The position numbers and the translations under genes are program-made. The notes below the pieces were generated by a model. The model was not told the DNA's origin. It made no database searches and worked only from the letters and a program-made list of their open reading frames with translations. From Bogoriella caseilytica (GTDB lineage: Bacteria > Actinomycetota > Actinomycetes > Actinomycetales > Actinomycetaceae), in the NCBI RefSeq assembly GCF_003752405.1, contig NZ_RKHK01000001.1:682001-746000 (forward strand): a DNA stretch of 64,000 bases, read 5' to 3'. Positions 16,541 through 25,169 of this stretch are shown here, piece by piece (the stretch's first letter is position 1; every line of letters starts with the position of its first letter).

Positions 16541-17374
16541 CTACAGGATCTTGCCCACCGGTTCGCGCTTCTCGGCCTGGAAGCGGTCTTCGTTCCGGCC
16601 GAAGGCCCAGTAGGCCGAGAGGGAGACGTCGGCGCGGTCCATGCCGCGCTCAGTGAAGAGGTAGTCGCGCATGCGCTTCATCGTCTCGCGCTCCCCGTGC
16701 ACGAAGGCGCAGGCCTTCCCGGCACGCCACCCCACTGCCCGGATCCCCTCGTCGAGCAGCCTGGTGGTGCCTGGCTCCGCTCCGCGGCGGTGCAGCCAGG
16801 TGAGATCGATGCCGGGCGGGGATTCGATGGGGAGTTCGTCGGCGGGGCCGTCGACCTCGATCAACGCGTGCCCCACAGCGTCCGGCTGCGTGGACGCGAG
16901 ATGCTCGAGAGATCGCGCGATGGCCGGCAGGGCCGCGTCGTCACCGACAAGGAGGTGCCAGTCGGCCTCGGGGTCCGGGCGATAGCCGCCGCCGGGGCCC
17001 GCGAAGCAGATCACGTCGCCCGGCTCGGCCTGCTCCGCCCAGGGCCCGGCGAGCCCGCCCTCACCGTGCGGGACGAAGTCCAGCGCGAGTTCACCCGCCT
17101 CGTGATCCACCCAGCGCACGGTGTAGGTCCGGGTGCTGGGCATCTTCTCGGGGGGAAGCTGTTCCCGCAGCGCCGCCATGTCGTAGGGCGGCTGCAGGCC
17201 CAATGCGGGATCAGCAAAGTGCAGCTTGACGTAGGCGTCGGTGTACTCGTTGTCCTGGAAGGCGGCGAAACCCTCGCCGCCGGCCACGATGCGGATCAGG
17301 TGCGGGCTCGGGCGCTCCACGCGGCGCACCTCCAGGACCACCTGTGGCCGGGCGGGACGGCGGGGACGTGTCAC
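16541..17374 (-). CDS. Siderophore-interacting protein (FAD-dependent ferric reductase)
   Basis: Cytoplasmic flavoprotein that reduces ferric siderophores or related chelates with NAD(P)H, releasing iron. It is 277 residues from the GTG at 17374, chosen because AAGGAG stands 6 nt upstream; an ATG at 17413 lacks such a site. The N-terminal FAD-binding domain (about 1-125) contains MPSTRTYTVRWVD, the RxYTxR FAD motif; the C-terminal SIP domain (about 130-277) ends in AYWAFGRNED, typical of the family. It is the last gene of the heme/iron island, 54 nt after the DUF916-like gene. Confidence 0.9.
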   Translation of the reverse strand: MTRPRRPARPQVVLEVRRVERPSPHLIRIVAGGEGFAAFQDNEYTDAYVKLHFADPALGLQPPYDMAALREQLPPEKMPSTRTYTVRWVDHEAGELALDFVPHGEGGLAGPWAEQAEPGDVICFAGPGGGYRPDPEADWHLLVGDDAALPAIARSLEHLASTQPDAVGHALIEVDGPADELPIESPPGIDLTWLHRRGAEPGTTRLLDEGIRAVGWRAGKACAFVHGERETMKRMRDYLFTERGMDRADVSLSAYWAFGRNEDRFQAEKREPVGKIL

Positions 17375-17428
17375 GAACTCTCCTTCTCGGTGGGGCGGAC
17401 GCACGTGGCGCATCCACCATAGGCAGGC

Positions 17429-18466
17429 TCAGTCGGTCTCGGGGGCGGCCGGTGGCCGACGACGGCTCAGGCGAGTGCCCAGAACGCCCGCTCCCGCGAG
17501 CGCGAGCAGCACGGCCAGCAGGCTCCACGGGATGACCCACACGGTCACCGACCGGTGTATCGGTTCGGCGAGATGGCCATCGATCGCCTCCGGCACCAGC
17601 TGGACCTCCACGCTGGTGCGCAGCAGCGGCCAGACGCCGGGGACCTCGACCTGCCGTTCAATCTGGCTCCCGGGGAGCACCTCCTCCACCAGGTCGCCGC
17701 CGGTGCTCGCAGCGACCCCGCCCGGCCCGGAGGCGGTGAGGCGTTCGTGGGCCACCGTGCGCAGTGTGCCCTCATTGAGCAGGCGGTAGGCCACCTCCGC
17801 GCGGCCCGGGGCGAAGGGGTTCCAGCTCGGGCGGACTGAGACCTCCAGGTCGGACAACTCCATCTCCACGTGCTGCTCGCCGGCCACCCGGAGGTGGATG
17901 CGCAGTCCGAAGCGGCGGTCCACATCCACGGTGGCCCCGCCCTCGGAGCGGTGCACCGCAAGGATGCCTCCGGTGTAGTCCCCGGCGGCCACGCCCTCGG
18001 GCACGGTGATGGTGAAGGGGACCGCACGACTCTCACCCGGCATCAGGTCGAGTTCGCTCTCGCCCACGTCCGTCCAGGCGCCGATGCTCTCCGGCGTGGC
18101 ATCGGCGGTATGGAGTTCCAGGCGCCCCTCGGCACTCGTGTAGCCGTCGGCGACCGTCACTGTGAAGCTGGCCGCCACATCGCCCCGGTTCTCGATGACG
18201 AAGGCATCCTCGATCTCGGCACCCGCCTCCACCGAGTACGCATAGTTGGGCCGGCCGGCGCCCTGGTCGTTGTCCGCCGTGCGCACGGCCACCACCAGCC
18301 CGCCCGGATCGTCGGCGGTGGCCAGGGCCGGGGCAGCCACTGCCTGCGCGAGCAGTGTCAGCACCACGGCGAGCACGGTGATCAGCCGCCGCCGTGCCGG
18401 ATGATCCAGAACCTGCCAGCCGGACCGGGATCGGTCCGGCAGCCCAGCAGGGCGGGATGAAGACAC
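17429..18466 (-). CDS. DUF916/WxLIP-like secreted, membrane-anchored protein
   Basis: Function not proven; resembles WxL-interacting proteins. It has a signal peptide (hydrophobic core about residues 28-45), two beta-sandwich-like regions (about 50-165 and 175-290), then one transmembrane helix near 310-332 and a short Arg-rich cytoplasmic tail. The run DLMPGESRAVPFTITVP followed by GDYTGGILAV matches the DUF916 core, where a Pro-Gly-Glu turn precedes a hydrophobic strand and a GG-I motif. The start is GTG 18466 with AAAGGACC upstream. It follows the HtaA/WxL-like gene after a strong hairpin. Confidence 0.7.
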   Translation of the reverse strand: MSSSRPAGLPDRSRSGWQVLDHPARRRLITVLAVVLTLLAQAVAAPALATADDPGGLVVAVRTADNDQGAGRPNYAYSVEAGAEIEDAFVIENRGDVAASFTVTVADGYTSAEGRLELHTADATPESIGAWTDVGESELDLMPGESRAVPFTITVPEGVAAGDYTGGILAVHRSEGGATVDVDRRFGLRIHLRVAGEQHVEMELSDLEVSVRPSWNPFAPGRAEVAYRLLNEGTLRTVAHERLTASGPGGVAASTGGDLVEEVLPGSQIERQVEVPGVWPLLRTSVEVQLVPEAIDGHLAEPIHRSVTVWVIPWSLLAVLLALAGAGVLGTRLSRRRPPAAPETD

Positions 18467-18532
18467 AACAGGTCCTTTCTCGATGCTGACGTGGCCCGGC
18501 GCTCTCCTGGCCCCGGCGCTGAGAGGCCCAAC

Positions 18533-18570
18533 CCTCTCCTGGGCCCGGCGCTTGCCGGGCCCAGGAGAGG
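18533..18570 (-). terminator. Perfect 17-bp stem-loop after the HtaA/WxL-like gene
   Basis: Arms 18533-18549 and 18554-18570 are perfectly complementary, G+C-rich, with a 4-nt loop, and begin 1 nt past the stop codon on the minus strand. The next 40 nt toward the DUF916-like gene carry degenerate copies of the same arm sequences. It should stop or attenuate transcription into the DUF916-like and SIP genes, or protect the upstream mRNA end. Confidence 0.7.
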
Positions 18571-18571
18571 T

Positions 18572-20464
18572 TCAGCCGAGGGTCGTCAGGGTGAGGATGG
18601 CGGTGTACTGCCCGGCAGGGGTACCCGCCGGGGCGTGCAGCTGCAGGTCGGCGCCCACCTCGACGGATCCGCCACCGTGACCGGCCGGCGCTTCGGCGAG
18701 GTTGCGGTTGATGCTGAGGCCTTCCGCTCCCGGTGGGATGGCTGCACCCGCCACGGCGTTCATTCCCGCAGCGAGGATCTCCGGCGCCCAGCCCAGTGCC
18801 GCAGCGGTGATGGATCCGCCGCTGTGGCCCACGAAGTTGGCCGCCTGGGCGGAGACCGACCATGCCGGGGAGCCGGTGCGCGAGTCGGCCACCACTACCG
18901 TCGGCAGCGCCCCGGTGGCGGTGAAGCCGCCGTCGGAGCCCTGCACCGCGCGACCGAGAGAGGCATGGTCATCTGAGACGCTCACGACCAGGGCCCCTGG
19001 CTCGCCCGGGTCACCCGGATCGCCCGGATCGCCCGGGTCGCCGGGGTCACCTGGGTCACCTGGGTCGCCGGCGCCAGGAACCTCCACGCCGATGCCGATC
19101 TCGCCGTCGCCGGCGGCCGGGGCGAAGGACAGCGCGGTAGCCGTCTCGTAGCCCGGCACCGCTGCTCCGCCGCCCGGGTAGGTGTAGATGCCGAGCATGC
19201 CGGTGACCTGGTCGGGGCGGGCGACGGTGAGCTCGACCTCGAAGGTGCCGTCCTCGTTGATCAGCGCCAGTTCGGCGGAGCTGCCCATCCCCGCCACGAC
19301 GTCGTAGCTCTCCTGCGGCAGAGCCCAGACGACGTCGAGCGTGGTGCGGGCCGAGGAGGGCGCCCCCTCAGAGGGGCGCCACGGCTGCGCGAAGTCCCCG
19401 AAGGCGACATAGGCACCGGGCTGCCTGCCGGCCAGCGGTGGGCGGGCGGGAACGTTGGCGGTCGGGGTGAAGCCCGAGCCGCTCACCGTCACGGTGTACT
19501 CCCCCTCCGCGGAAAACTCGGTGCGCGAGACCTGCACCTGCCCCTGGGGCTCGGCCGGCGCAGAGGAGGCGAGGTCCCAGGCAATGGCCACCGGACGGGC
19601 GACCTTGTGCTTGTCCAGTGTGCTCCCCGAGGAGTACCAGTACGAGCCCTGACCGGTGGCGATGTTGAAGTCCACCCACGAGTCCGGGAAGGCGCCCCAG
19701 TTCGCGCCGCCGGTGGACTGGGGCTCGAAGGGATAGGGATCGATGCCCAGGGCCCGGCCCAGGTAGCTCGGCGTCTGCGTGAAGCCCTCCTCCGTCAGTT
19801 CCAGATCGGTGAACTGCGCGATCTCAATCTGCCGCGGAGCGATAGGCTCCCACGCCCCGGCGTCCGCCATGTCCGAGGCGAAACCGGTGGCGGTCGCCGT
19901 CATGACCCCGGTGCCGTCGGCGGCGACGGAGAGTGTCGGATCCGCGAAGGACCAGTAGGTCAGTCCGCCGTACATGGCGATGGTGACCCCGCCGGTCCAG
20001 GAGATCTCCGCAGTCCCGGCATCGAGGTCCACCTGGCCTGTGCCTGCGGAGAAGACCACCTCGTTGTTCGAGACGCCATCGGAGCCCGGGGGGAACTGGG
20101 CACCCGCGCAGCGGGTGGCAAAGGTCGGCGTGGTCCAGCCACCGGAACCGTCCGGCTTGCGGATGGCCACATTCCCGGCCTGGCTGCGGTAGTTCTGCGC
20201 GATGTACTCGCTGCCGAGGTCCGCCCAGGCCGTGCGCTGACCGCGGCCGTGGTCACCGGCCACCCCGGCGACGAGGAAGTTGCAGGATCCGTCGTAGGCG
20301 GAGTTGCCGGCCTCATTGCTGATGGCCCAGCTGAAGGTGACGTCCTCGACCTGCTGCATGGCGGCAGCGGCCGGGAGGGCGGACAGGCCGAGGGCTGAGG
20401 CCGCGAGCGCGGCGGTCAGGCCCGCGGCCAGGCCGGATCGGGTCAGGCGTGGTGCAGTACGCAA
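18572..20464 (-). CDS. htaA: Secreted HtaA-domain heme-binding protein with collagen-like linker and WxL-like C-terminus
   Basis: Wall-associated heme scavenger of 630 residues. A signal peptide ends near residue 35. The HtaA domain spans about 40-285 (FSWAISNEAG start, two Cys, YGGLTYWSFADP core). A second beta-domain (about 310-450) carries VSGSGF and WRPSEG. Then come seven GDP triplets and one GEP, and a C-terminal domain (about 495-630) with W near its start, LGWAPEI in the middle and YTAILTLTTL at the end, the pattern of WxL domains. There is no C-terminal membrane helix or sortase signal. The start is TTG at 20464 with AAGGAG 6 nt upstream. Heme binding is inferred from family and operon. 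Confidence 0.82.
   Translation of the reverse strand: MRTAPRLTRSGLAAGLTAALAASALGLSALPAAAAMQQVEDVTFSWAISNEAGNSAYDGSCNFLVAGVAGDHGRGQRTAWADLGSEYIAQNYRSQAGNVAIRKPDGSGGWTTPTFATRCAGAQFPPGSDGVSNNEVVFSAGTGQVDLDAGTAEISWTGGVTIAMYGGLTYWSFADPTLSVAADGTGVMTATATGFASDMADAGAWEPIAPRQIEIAQFTDLELTEEGFTQTPSYLGRALGIDPYPFEPQSTGGANWGAFPDSWVDFNIATGQGSYWYSSGSTLDKHKVARPVAIAWDLASSAPAEPQGQVQVSRTEFSAEGEYTVTVSGSGFTPTANVPARPPLAGRQPGAYVAFGDFAQPWRPSEGAPSSARTTLDVVWALPQESYDVVAGMGSSAELALINEDGTFEVELTVARPDQVTGMLGIYTYPGGGAAVPGYETATALSFAPAAGDGEIGIGVEVPGAGDPGDPGDPGDPGDPGDPGDPGEPGALVVSVSDDHASLGRAVQGSDGGFTATGALPTVVVADSRTGSPAWSVSAQAANFVGHSGGSITAAALGWAPEILAAGMNAVAGAAIPPGAEGLSINRNLAEAPAGHGGGSVEVGADLQLHAPAGTPAGQYTAILTLTTLG
18998..19069 (-). 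repeat. Eight 9-bp repeats coding for a (GDP)7-GEP collagen-like linker
   Basis: Eight nine-base units of the type GGYGAYCCR lie in frame within the HtaA/WxL-like gene and code for Gly-Asp-Pro seven times and Gly-Glu-Pro once. Synonymous differences between units show that the set is not freshly duplicated. It forms a rigid acidic spacer between the heme-side domains and the wall-side domain. Confidence 0.9.
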
Positions 20465-20477
20465 CAGTGCTCCTTTG

Positions 20478-21857
20478 TCAGGGTGCCGGTGGTCCGGCGG
20501 TCGGTGGGTGGGTGGTCCAGGGCAGGGTGAGCCAGCCGCGGCGGAAACCCACGACGGCCAGGGAGGAGAGCAGGAAGACCGCGCTGAGCGCCCCCACGGC
20601 GCGGTGGCGAGGATCGGTCAGCGACACCAGCTCCGGGATCAGGCCCTCACCGCTGAGCCATTGCGCGAGGGTGGGGACGATGCCGCGCCGGGCGCCGGGT
20701 GGCGCGTCGAGCGCACCGAGGTTCCCGGCACCTGGGCTGGAGCCCGGCGCTGACGTGCCCGGCCGGATGTCACCGCCGCCGCCGCTGCCGGGACCGGGCG
20801 CTGCCGGGACCCCGGACCCGGCGTCGTCCGGCACGCCACTCGAGCTACCGCCGGGCTGCGAGCTCGGCGGTGGCAGTTCCTCCGGGGGCTCGCTCAGTGG
20901 CGGGGGTTCCCGGATGACGTCGCTCGCGTCGTAGCTGATCCACATCGGCGAGGGCGGCTTGCGGGCATCGGCCGCGCCACCGGAGGAGTGCCAGTAGCTG
21001 GACTGACCGGTCTCGGCGTGGAAAGTCACGAAGTCCTGCGGGAAGGAGCCCCAGTGCGGGCCCTGCCGCACCTGGGGGTCGGAGACACTCGAGTCGATGC
21101 TGACCGGCACGCGGTAGTAGTCGGGGGAGATCACGAGGCCGCGCTGCCGGAGTTCCGCCGCGCCGAAGGTCGCCAGGTGGACCTGCCGGGGCGCGAGTTC
21201 CCGCCAACGGCTCTGGTCTTCCATCGAGGTGCCGTATCCCCCGACGGTGGCCGTGAGGTGGCCGCCGCTCGGCGTGAGCGTCAGCACGGGATCGGCGAGC
21301 CACCAGTAGGTCATGCCGCCGTAGAAGACGACCGTGGCGCTGCCCTGCCACCGGATCCGCGCCGTGCCGCTCGCGCCATCCACCACACCGGTGCCGCCAT
21401 CGAAGACGAAGGTCGCACCGGTGCCCATGTCGCTGGCCACGGTGGTCACCGCCCGGCCGCGATGGTCCTGGCACTTGTTCGCCCAGGTCACGGCCTCCCA
21501 GCCACCCTTGGCGGTGGGTTTCTCCACCCGCACTGCTCCCTGAGCGCTGCGGAAGAGCGCATCCGGGCCGCTGGCGTCGGCGGTGTCCCACACGCGCGAG
21601 CCCCCGCTGTTGCCTGCCCGGCCTGCTGAGAGGAAGTTGCAGCCGCCCGCGTAGGCCCCGGAGCCGGCGTTGGGGTTCAGGCCCCAGCGCAACTGGGCAT
21701 CGTCCACCGCAATGGTGCCGACGGGCGTCTGCGCCGACCGGGGGATCTCGACGGCGATGTCGACGCGATCCTCATCCGCGGAGGCCATCGGCACGGCGAG
21801 GGCCGGTGTGAGCACGGCAGCCGAGAGGAGGGCCAGCGCCCACCGGCGCGCGGTCAC
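20478..21857 (-). CDS. htaA: Membrane-anchored HtaA-domain heme-binding protein
   Basis: Second heme-binding surface protein, 459 residues. A signal peptide (cut near residue 27) is followed by one HtaA domain (about 45-305; LRWGLNPNAGSGAYAGGCNFL at the start is matched by a second Cys near NKCQ, and YGGMTYWWLADP in the core). A disordered Pro/Gly/Ser stalk (about 310-395) leads to one transmembrane helix near 422-440 and a short cytoplasmic end. It starts with GTG overlapping the upstream stop by 4 nt and ends 13 nt before the next HtaA gene. Likely receives heme from hemoproteins or the partner HtaA and passes it to HmuT. Confidence 0.87.
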   Translation of the reverse strand: MTARRWALALLSAAVLTPALAVPMASADEDRVDIAVEIPRSAQTPVGTIAVDDAQLRWGLNPNAGSGAYAGGCNFLSAGRAGNSGGSRVWDTADASGPDALFRSAQGAVRVEKPTAKGGWEAVTWANKCQDHRGRAVTTVASDMGTGATFVFDGGTGVVDGASGTARIRWQGSATVVFYGGMTYWWLADPVLTLTPSGGHLTATVGGYGTSMEDQSRWRELAPRQVHLATFGAAELRQRGLVISPDYYRVPVSIDSSVSDPQVRQGPHWGSFPQDFVTFHAETGQSSYWHSSGGAADARKPPSPMWISYDASDVIREPPPLSEPPEELPPPSSQPGGSSSGVPDDAGSGVPAAPGPGSGGGGDIRPGTSAPGSSPGAGNLGALDAPPGARRGIVPTLAQWLSGEGLIPELVSLTDPRHRAVGALSAVFLLSSLAVVGFRRGWLTLPWTTHPPTAGPPAP

Positions 21858-23149
21858 CGGGCACCGCCGAGAACGGGCTCCGGGCGCGTAGCCGGATCAG
21901 GCGGCGGCGGAGCCGGCTCCGGCGCCGCGGCTGCGTCGGGACGCCGCGCACGGCGACGGCGCCGGATGGCGTCGACCAGCGAGGTGACCAGCAGCGCCAC
22001 CAGGAGCGCGCCGGTGAGCAGCGCGACGATGAACACCCAGTCCCAGCCGCTGGAGGGCTGATCGGCCGGTGCGAAGGCAGCGGGGTCAGCGGCCACGGAG
22101 ATTTCTACTTCGGCGATCTGGCCGGAGCCCGCACCCTCCAGACGGAGCAGGTGCGTCCCGGGGCGGATGTCGGCCGGGATCTGCACCGCGCCCGCCACCT
22201 CACCGAAGTCACCGGCCAGGATCGGGCCTACCCCCGCCAGGCCGGCACCCAAGGAGGCCACGACCTGCTCTCCGACGGCGAACCCACGCCCGGTGAAGGA
22301 GAGCACGCGGCCGGCCTGGATGGTGCTGCGCTCCAGGCCCACTGTGGCCGGTCCACTGATCGCCGGGGCCTCGGTGTCCTCGTCCTCGGCTCCTTCGTCC
22401 GGGCTGGCCGGGGCGCTCTCTGCGCCGGAGCCCGCGGGCTGGTCGTCTGTGCCCGGCTCCGCGGCGCCCTCACCCGCAGCTCCAGGCTGCGCGGCGGTGC
22501 CGGTCTGGCCGCCGGCTTCCGTCCCGGTCTGTCCGGCTCCGGAACTGGTGGCCGTGCTGCTGGGGGCGCCGGCGAAGCTCACCGGCGTGAAGGTCTCATT
22601 CGCGGCGCTCGCCACGCCATGGGCGCCCACCGTGAGGAATCCGCACTGCACCTGGGTGCAGTCCACGTCGACCGGTGCCCCATCGCGATCGCGCGCGGTG
22701 AAGCGCGCTCCGGGCACCACCATGCTCAGCGACCAGCTGCCGTCTTCGGCGAGGACGCCACCATTGGCGGCCTGATCGGTGGAGGATCCGGGGAAGGCCA
22801 CGAAGCGCTGGTAGCCCTGGTTGTCCCGGGCCTCGGCATCCGGGGCATAGAGGTAGTCCCGCCCCGTCTGCCCGCCCTGGCTCGGCCGCCACGAGTCACC
22901 CGAGATGGAGCCGAAGAGCACGTAGATGCCGCCGAAGCCGCCGGGCACCGACTGGAAGCCGGCACCCGAGACGCGCACGGTGGTGGCCTGGTCGGCGTGC
23001 ACCTGGGCTCCTCCGAGCTCGGACTCGACACTCACCCGGGCCGCGCCGGCAGCAGGTGAGGCCAGAACCAGACCCAGACATATCGCGAGGAGCCCGGCGG
23101 CGATCCGGTGCCGGCGAGACGCGCCCTGCGCGGAGAGTCGAGGGTTCAT
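21854..23149 (-). CDS. Membrane-anchored surface protein of the heme operon
   Basis: No assigned function. A signal peptide ends near residue 36. A beta-rich domain (about 38-195) contains VSGAGF, YVLFGS and WRPSQGG and two Cys (VDCTQVQC); the same motif order occurs in the middle domain of the 630-residue HtaA protein. A disordered Ala/Gly/Glu linker (about 200-265) is followed by a second sandwich (about 268-350, TGRGFAVGE), one transmembrane helix (about 372-395) and a basic, Pro-rich tail. It is translationally coupled to hmuV upstream and htaA downstream by 4-nt overlaps. Its position suggests heme relay; an HtaC-like role is possible but unproven. Confidence 0.72.
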   Translation of the reverse strand: MNPRLSAQGASRRHRIAAGLLAICLGLVLASPAAGAARVSVESELGGAQVHADQATTVRVSGAGFQSVPGGFGGIYVLFGSISGDSWRPSQGGQTGRDYLYAPDAEARDNQGYQRFVAFPGSSTDQAANGGVLAEDGSWSLSMVVPGARFTARDRDGAPVDVDCTQVQCGFLTVGAHGVASAANETFTPVSFAGAPSSTATSSGAGQTGTEAGGQTGTAAQPGAAGEGAAEPGTDDQPAGSGAESAPASPDEGAEDEDTEAPAISGPATVGLERSTIQAGRVLSFTGRGFAVGEQVVASLGAGLAGVGPILAGDFGEVAGAVQIPADIRPGTHLLRLEGAGSGQIAEVEISVAADPAAFAPADQPSSGWDWVFIVALLTGALLVALLVTSLVDAIRRRRRARRPDAAAAPEPAPPPPDPATRPEPVLGGAR

Positions 23150-24039
23150 CGGAGGTCCTTCCTGCGGTCGGGCCGTTCCGGCACGACGATCAGTCCGCTC
23201 GGGTGGTCGATCACCGTGACCGGGTGCCGGTAGGTCTCGCCCAGCACGGCGGGGGTGAACACCTCCTGCGGTGGTCCGTCTGCGACGACTCGCCCCTGGG
23301 CCACCAACGCGATGCGATCGGCGTAGGCGGCTGCGAGGGAAAGGTCGTGCAGGACCACCACCACGGCCACGCCGTCCGAGGCGCGCTGCCGCAGGGTGGC
23401 GAGCAGCGCCTCACAGTGGCGGATGTCCAGGGCTGCAGTGGGCTCATCCAGCAGCATCACCGCTGTCTCCTGGGCCATCGCCCGGGCGAATCCGGTACGA
23501 GCCTTCTCGCCACCGGAGAGGGTGGGGTGCTTGCGGCCGGCCAGGTGCCCCACCTCGGCCAGTGACATCGCCGTGCCGACCACCTCGTCGTCCCGCGCGA
23601 TGTGCGTCGTGCCGTGCCACGGCGCCCGCCCCATGCGCACCACCTCGATCACGGTGAAGGCGAAGGAGAGCCGAGCCTCCTGGAGCTGGACCGCCCGACG
23701 GCGGGCGAGCTGCTCTGCGCCCTGCCGGTCGAGATCGAGTCCGTCGAGAGTCACCGTGCCGGCGGTCGGCGCGATGTCACCCGCGAGGACGCCGAGCAGG
23801 GTGGACTTGCCCGCCCCGTTCGGCCCCACCAGGGCCAGGACCTCCCCGGGGCGCACCGCCAGATCGACGCCGCGCAGGATGGCGTGGCCGTCGACCTCCA
23901 CGTCGATGCCGGTGGCGCTGAGCACGGCGGGCTCAGCGGCGTGAGGGCCCGGGCGGCTCGGCGCCACGTCGCCGAGAACGCTGGGGCCGGAGTGTGCACG
24001 CAGGGCCTCGCCCGGGGCGGGCCGGGAGCTGACCGTCAT
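23146..24039 (-). CDS. hmuV: Heme ABC transporter ATP-binding protein
   Basis: ATPase of the heme importer, 297 residues from the ATG at 24039, which overlaps the permease stop (ATGA). Walker A GPNGAGKST is at residues 72-80; LSFAFTVIEVVRMGRAPW, the signature LSGGEKAR, Walker B VMLLDEPTAALD and VVLHDLSLAAAYADR are typical of HmuV/BtuD-like proteins. The first 38 residues are a poorly conserved extension. A longer version beginning at 24702 would only be antisense-like sequence over hmuU in another frame. Confidence 0.92.
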   Translation of the reverse strand: MTVSSRPAPGEALRAHSGPSVLGDVAPSRPGPHAAEPAVLSATGIDVEVDGHAILRGVDLAVRPGEVLALVGPNGAGKSTLLGVLAGDIAPTAGTVTLDGLDLDRQGAEQLARRRAVQLQEARLSFAFTVIEVVRMGRAPWHGTTHIARDDEVVGTAMSLAEVGHLAGRKHPTLSGGEKARTGFARAMAQETAVMLLDEPTAALDIRHCEALLATLRQRASDGVAVVVVLHDLSLAAAYADRIALVAQGRVVADGPPQEVFTPAVLGETYRHPVTVIDHPSGLIVVPERPDRRKDLR

Positions 24040-25169
24040 GACCAGCCCCCCGCACCGCGGCGGGTGCGGCGGATCAGGTAGAAGAAGAACGGTCCGCCGA
24101 TCAGCGCGGTGAGCATCCCGATCGGGAGGTCGGCGAAGGAGACCAGCGTGCGAGCGCCGAGATCGGCCGCGCTGAGCAGCACCGCGCCTCCGAGTATCGC
24201 GGCGGGTAGGAGGAGCCGGTGGCCGGGGCCCAGCACCATGCGCAGCAGGTGCGGGACCACGAGCCCCACGAAGGCGATGATCCCGGTGAAGGCCACGGCC
24301 GCCGAGGTCAGCAGGGCCACGATCACGATCGCCACGCCACGCAGCCGTTCGACCTCGACACCGAGATGTCGAGCCGGCCGCTCCCCCAGGGCCAGTAGAT
24401 CGAGGCGGCGGGCGAGGCTCCAGGCGAGGGCGCACCCGACCAGCACGATGGGGGCGACGACTGCCACGTGCTGCCAGCGGGTGCCATTGAAGGAACCGAG
24501 CTGCCAGAACACGATCTCCTCGCGGGCGGAGGCGTCGCCGATGAAGGTGAAGAAGGCGATGAGGGCGCCGCCGACCGCATTGACGGCCACGCCGGTCAGG
24601 ATCAGGGTGACCACTTCCGTGCGTCCGCTCTGGCGGGCGGTGGTGTACACCAGCCAGGTGGCCAGGAGACCGCCGCCGAAGGCGGCCGCCACCACCGACC
24701 ATTCACCCAGCCCGGAGAATCCGGTCACGATGACCAGGCAGGCCCCGGCCGCCGCTCCGGCGGAGACTCCGACCACGCCCGGTTCGGCGAGCGGGTTGCC
24801 GAAGATGCCCTGCATGAGCACCCCGCCGATTGCGAGCGCCGCCCCGACCAGGACGGTGAGCATCACGCGGGGGAAGCGCACGAGGTACAACGCGGCCTCC
24901 GCATGGTCAGCCGCCGGCGCCGGCCCCCAGGGGAGGCCGAGGCGGCGCAGCACCGAACCGGCCACCTCCGTGACCGGGATGTTCATCTGGCCGCTGCCGG
25001 CGGAGACCGCCACCAGGACGAGGAGCACCAGCGCCAGGGCGCCGAAGGTCAGTCCGCTGCGTCGGGCGGGGGCACCCGTGATGGCGGCCGCATCACCAGC
25101 AGTGCCCGCCAGGGTGCTCGAACTCTCGGGGCCAGGGCCCGCCAGACGCACCGGCGCGGGGGCGGTCAC
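24036..25169 (-). CDS. hmuU: Heme ABC transporter permease (FecCD family)
   Basis: Membrane subunit of the heme importer, 377 residues with about ten helices. FecCD hallmarks are RFPRVMLTVLVGAALAIGG, GNPLAEPGVVGVSAGAA and the C-terminal AFVGLVVPHLLRMVLGPGHR. The GTG at 25169 was chosen since it overlaps the HmuT stop as GTGA; the upstream extension is antisense-type sequence over hmuT. The order hmuT-U-V is the standard one. Confidence 0.92.
   Translation of the reverse strand: MTAPAPVRLAGPGPESSSTLAGTAGDAAAITGAPARRSGLTFGALALVLLVLVAVSAGSGQMNIPVTEVAGSVLRRLGLPWGPAPAADHAEAALYLVRFPRVMLTVLVGAALAIGGVLMQGIFGNPLAEPGVVGVSAGAAAGACLVIVTGFSGLGEWSVVAAAFGGGLLATWLVYTTARQSGRTEVVTLILTGVAVNAVGGALIAFFTFIGDASAREEIVFWQLGSFNGTRWQHVAVVAPIVLVGCALAWSLARRLDLLALGERPARHLGVEVERLRGVAIVIVALLTSAAVAFTGIIAFVGLVVPHLLRMVLGPGHRLLLPAAILGGAVLLSAADLGARTLVSFADLPIGMLTALIGGPFFFYLIRRTRRGAGGWS

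Noticed and set aside
18998-19069. Short regular repeats that might be taken for a CRISPR array (also 8719-8778 and 56505-56636)
   Set aside because: Units are 9, 15 or 18 bp without spacers, stay in frame and encode GDP, GPSG and PQYGQQ.
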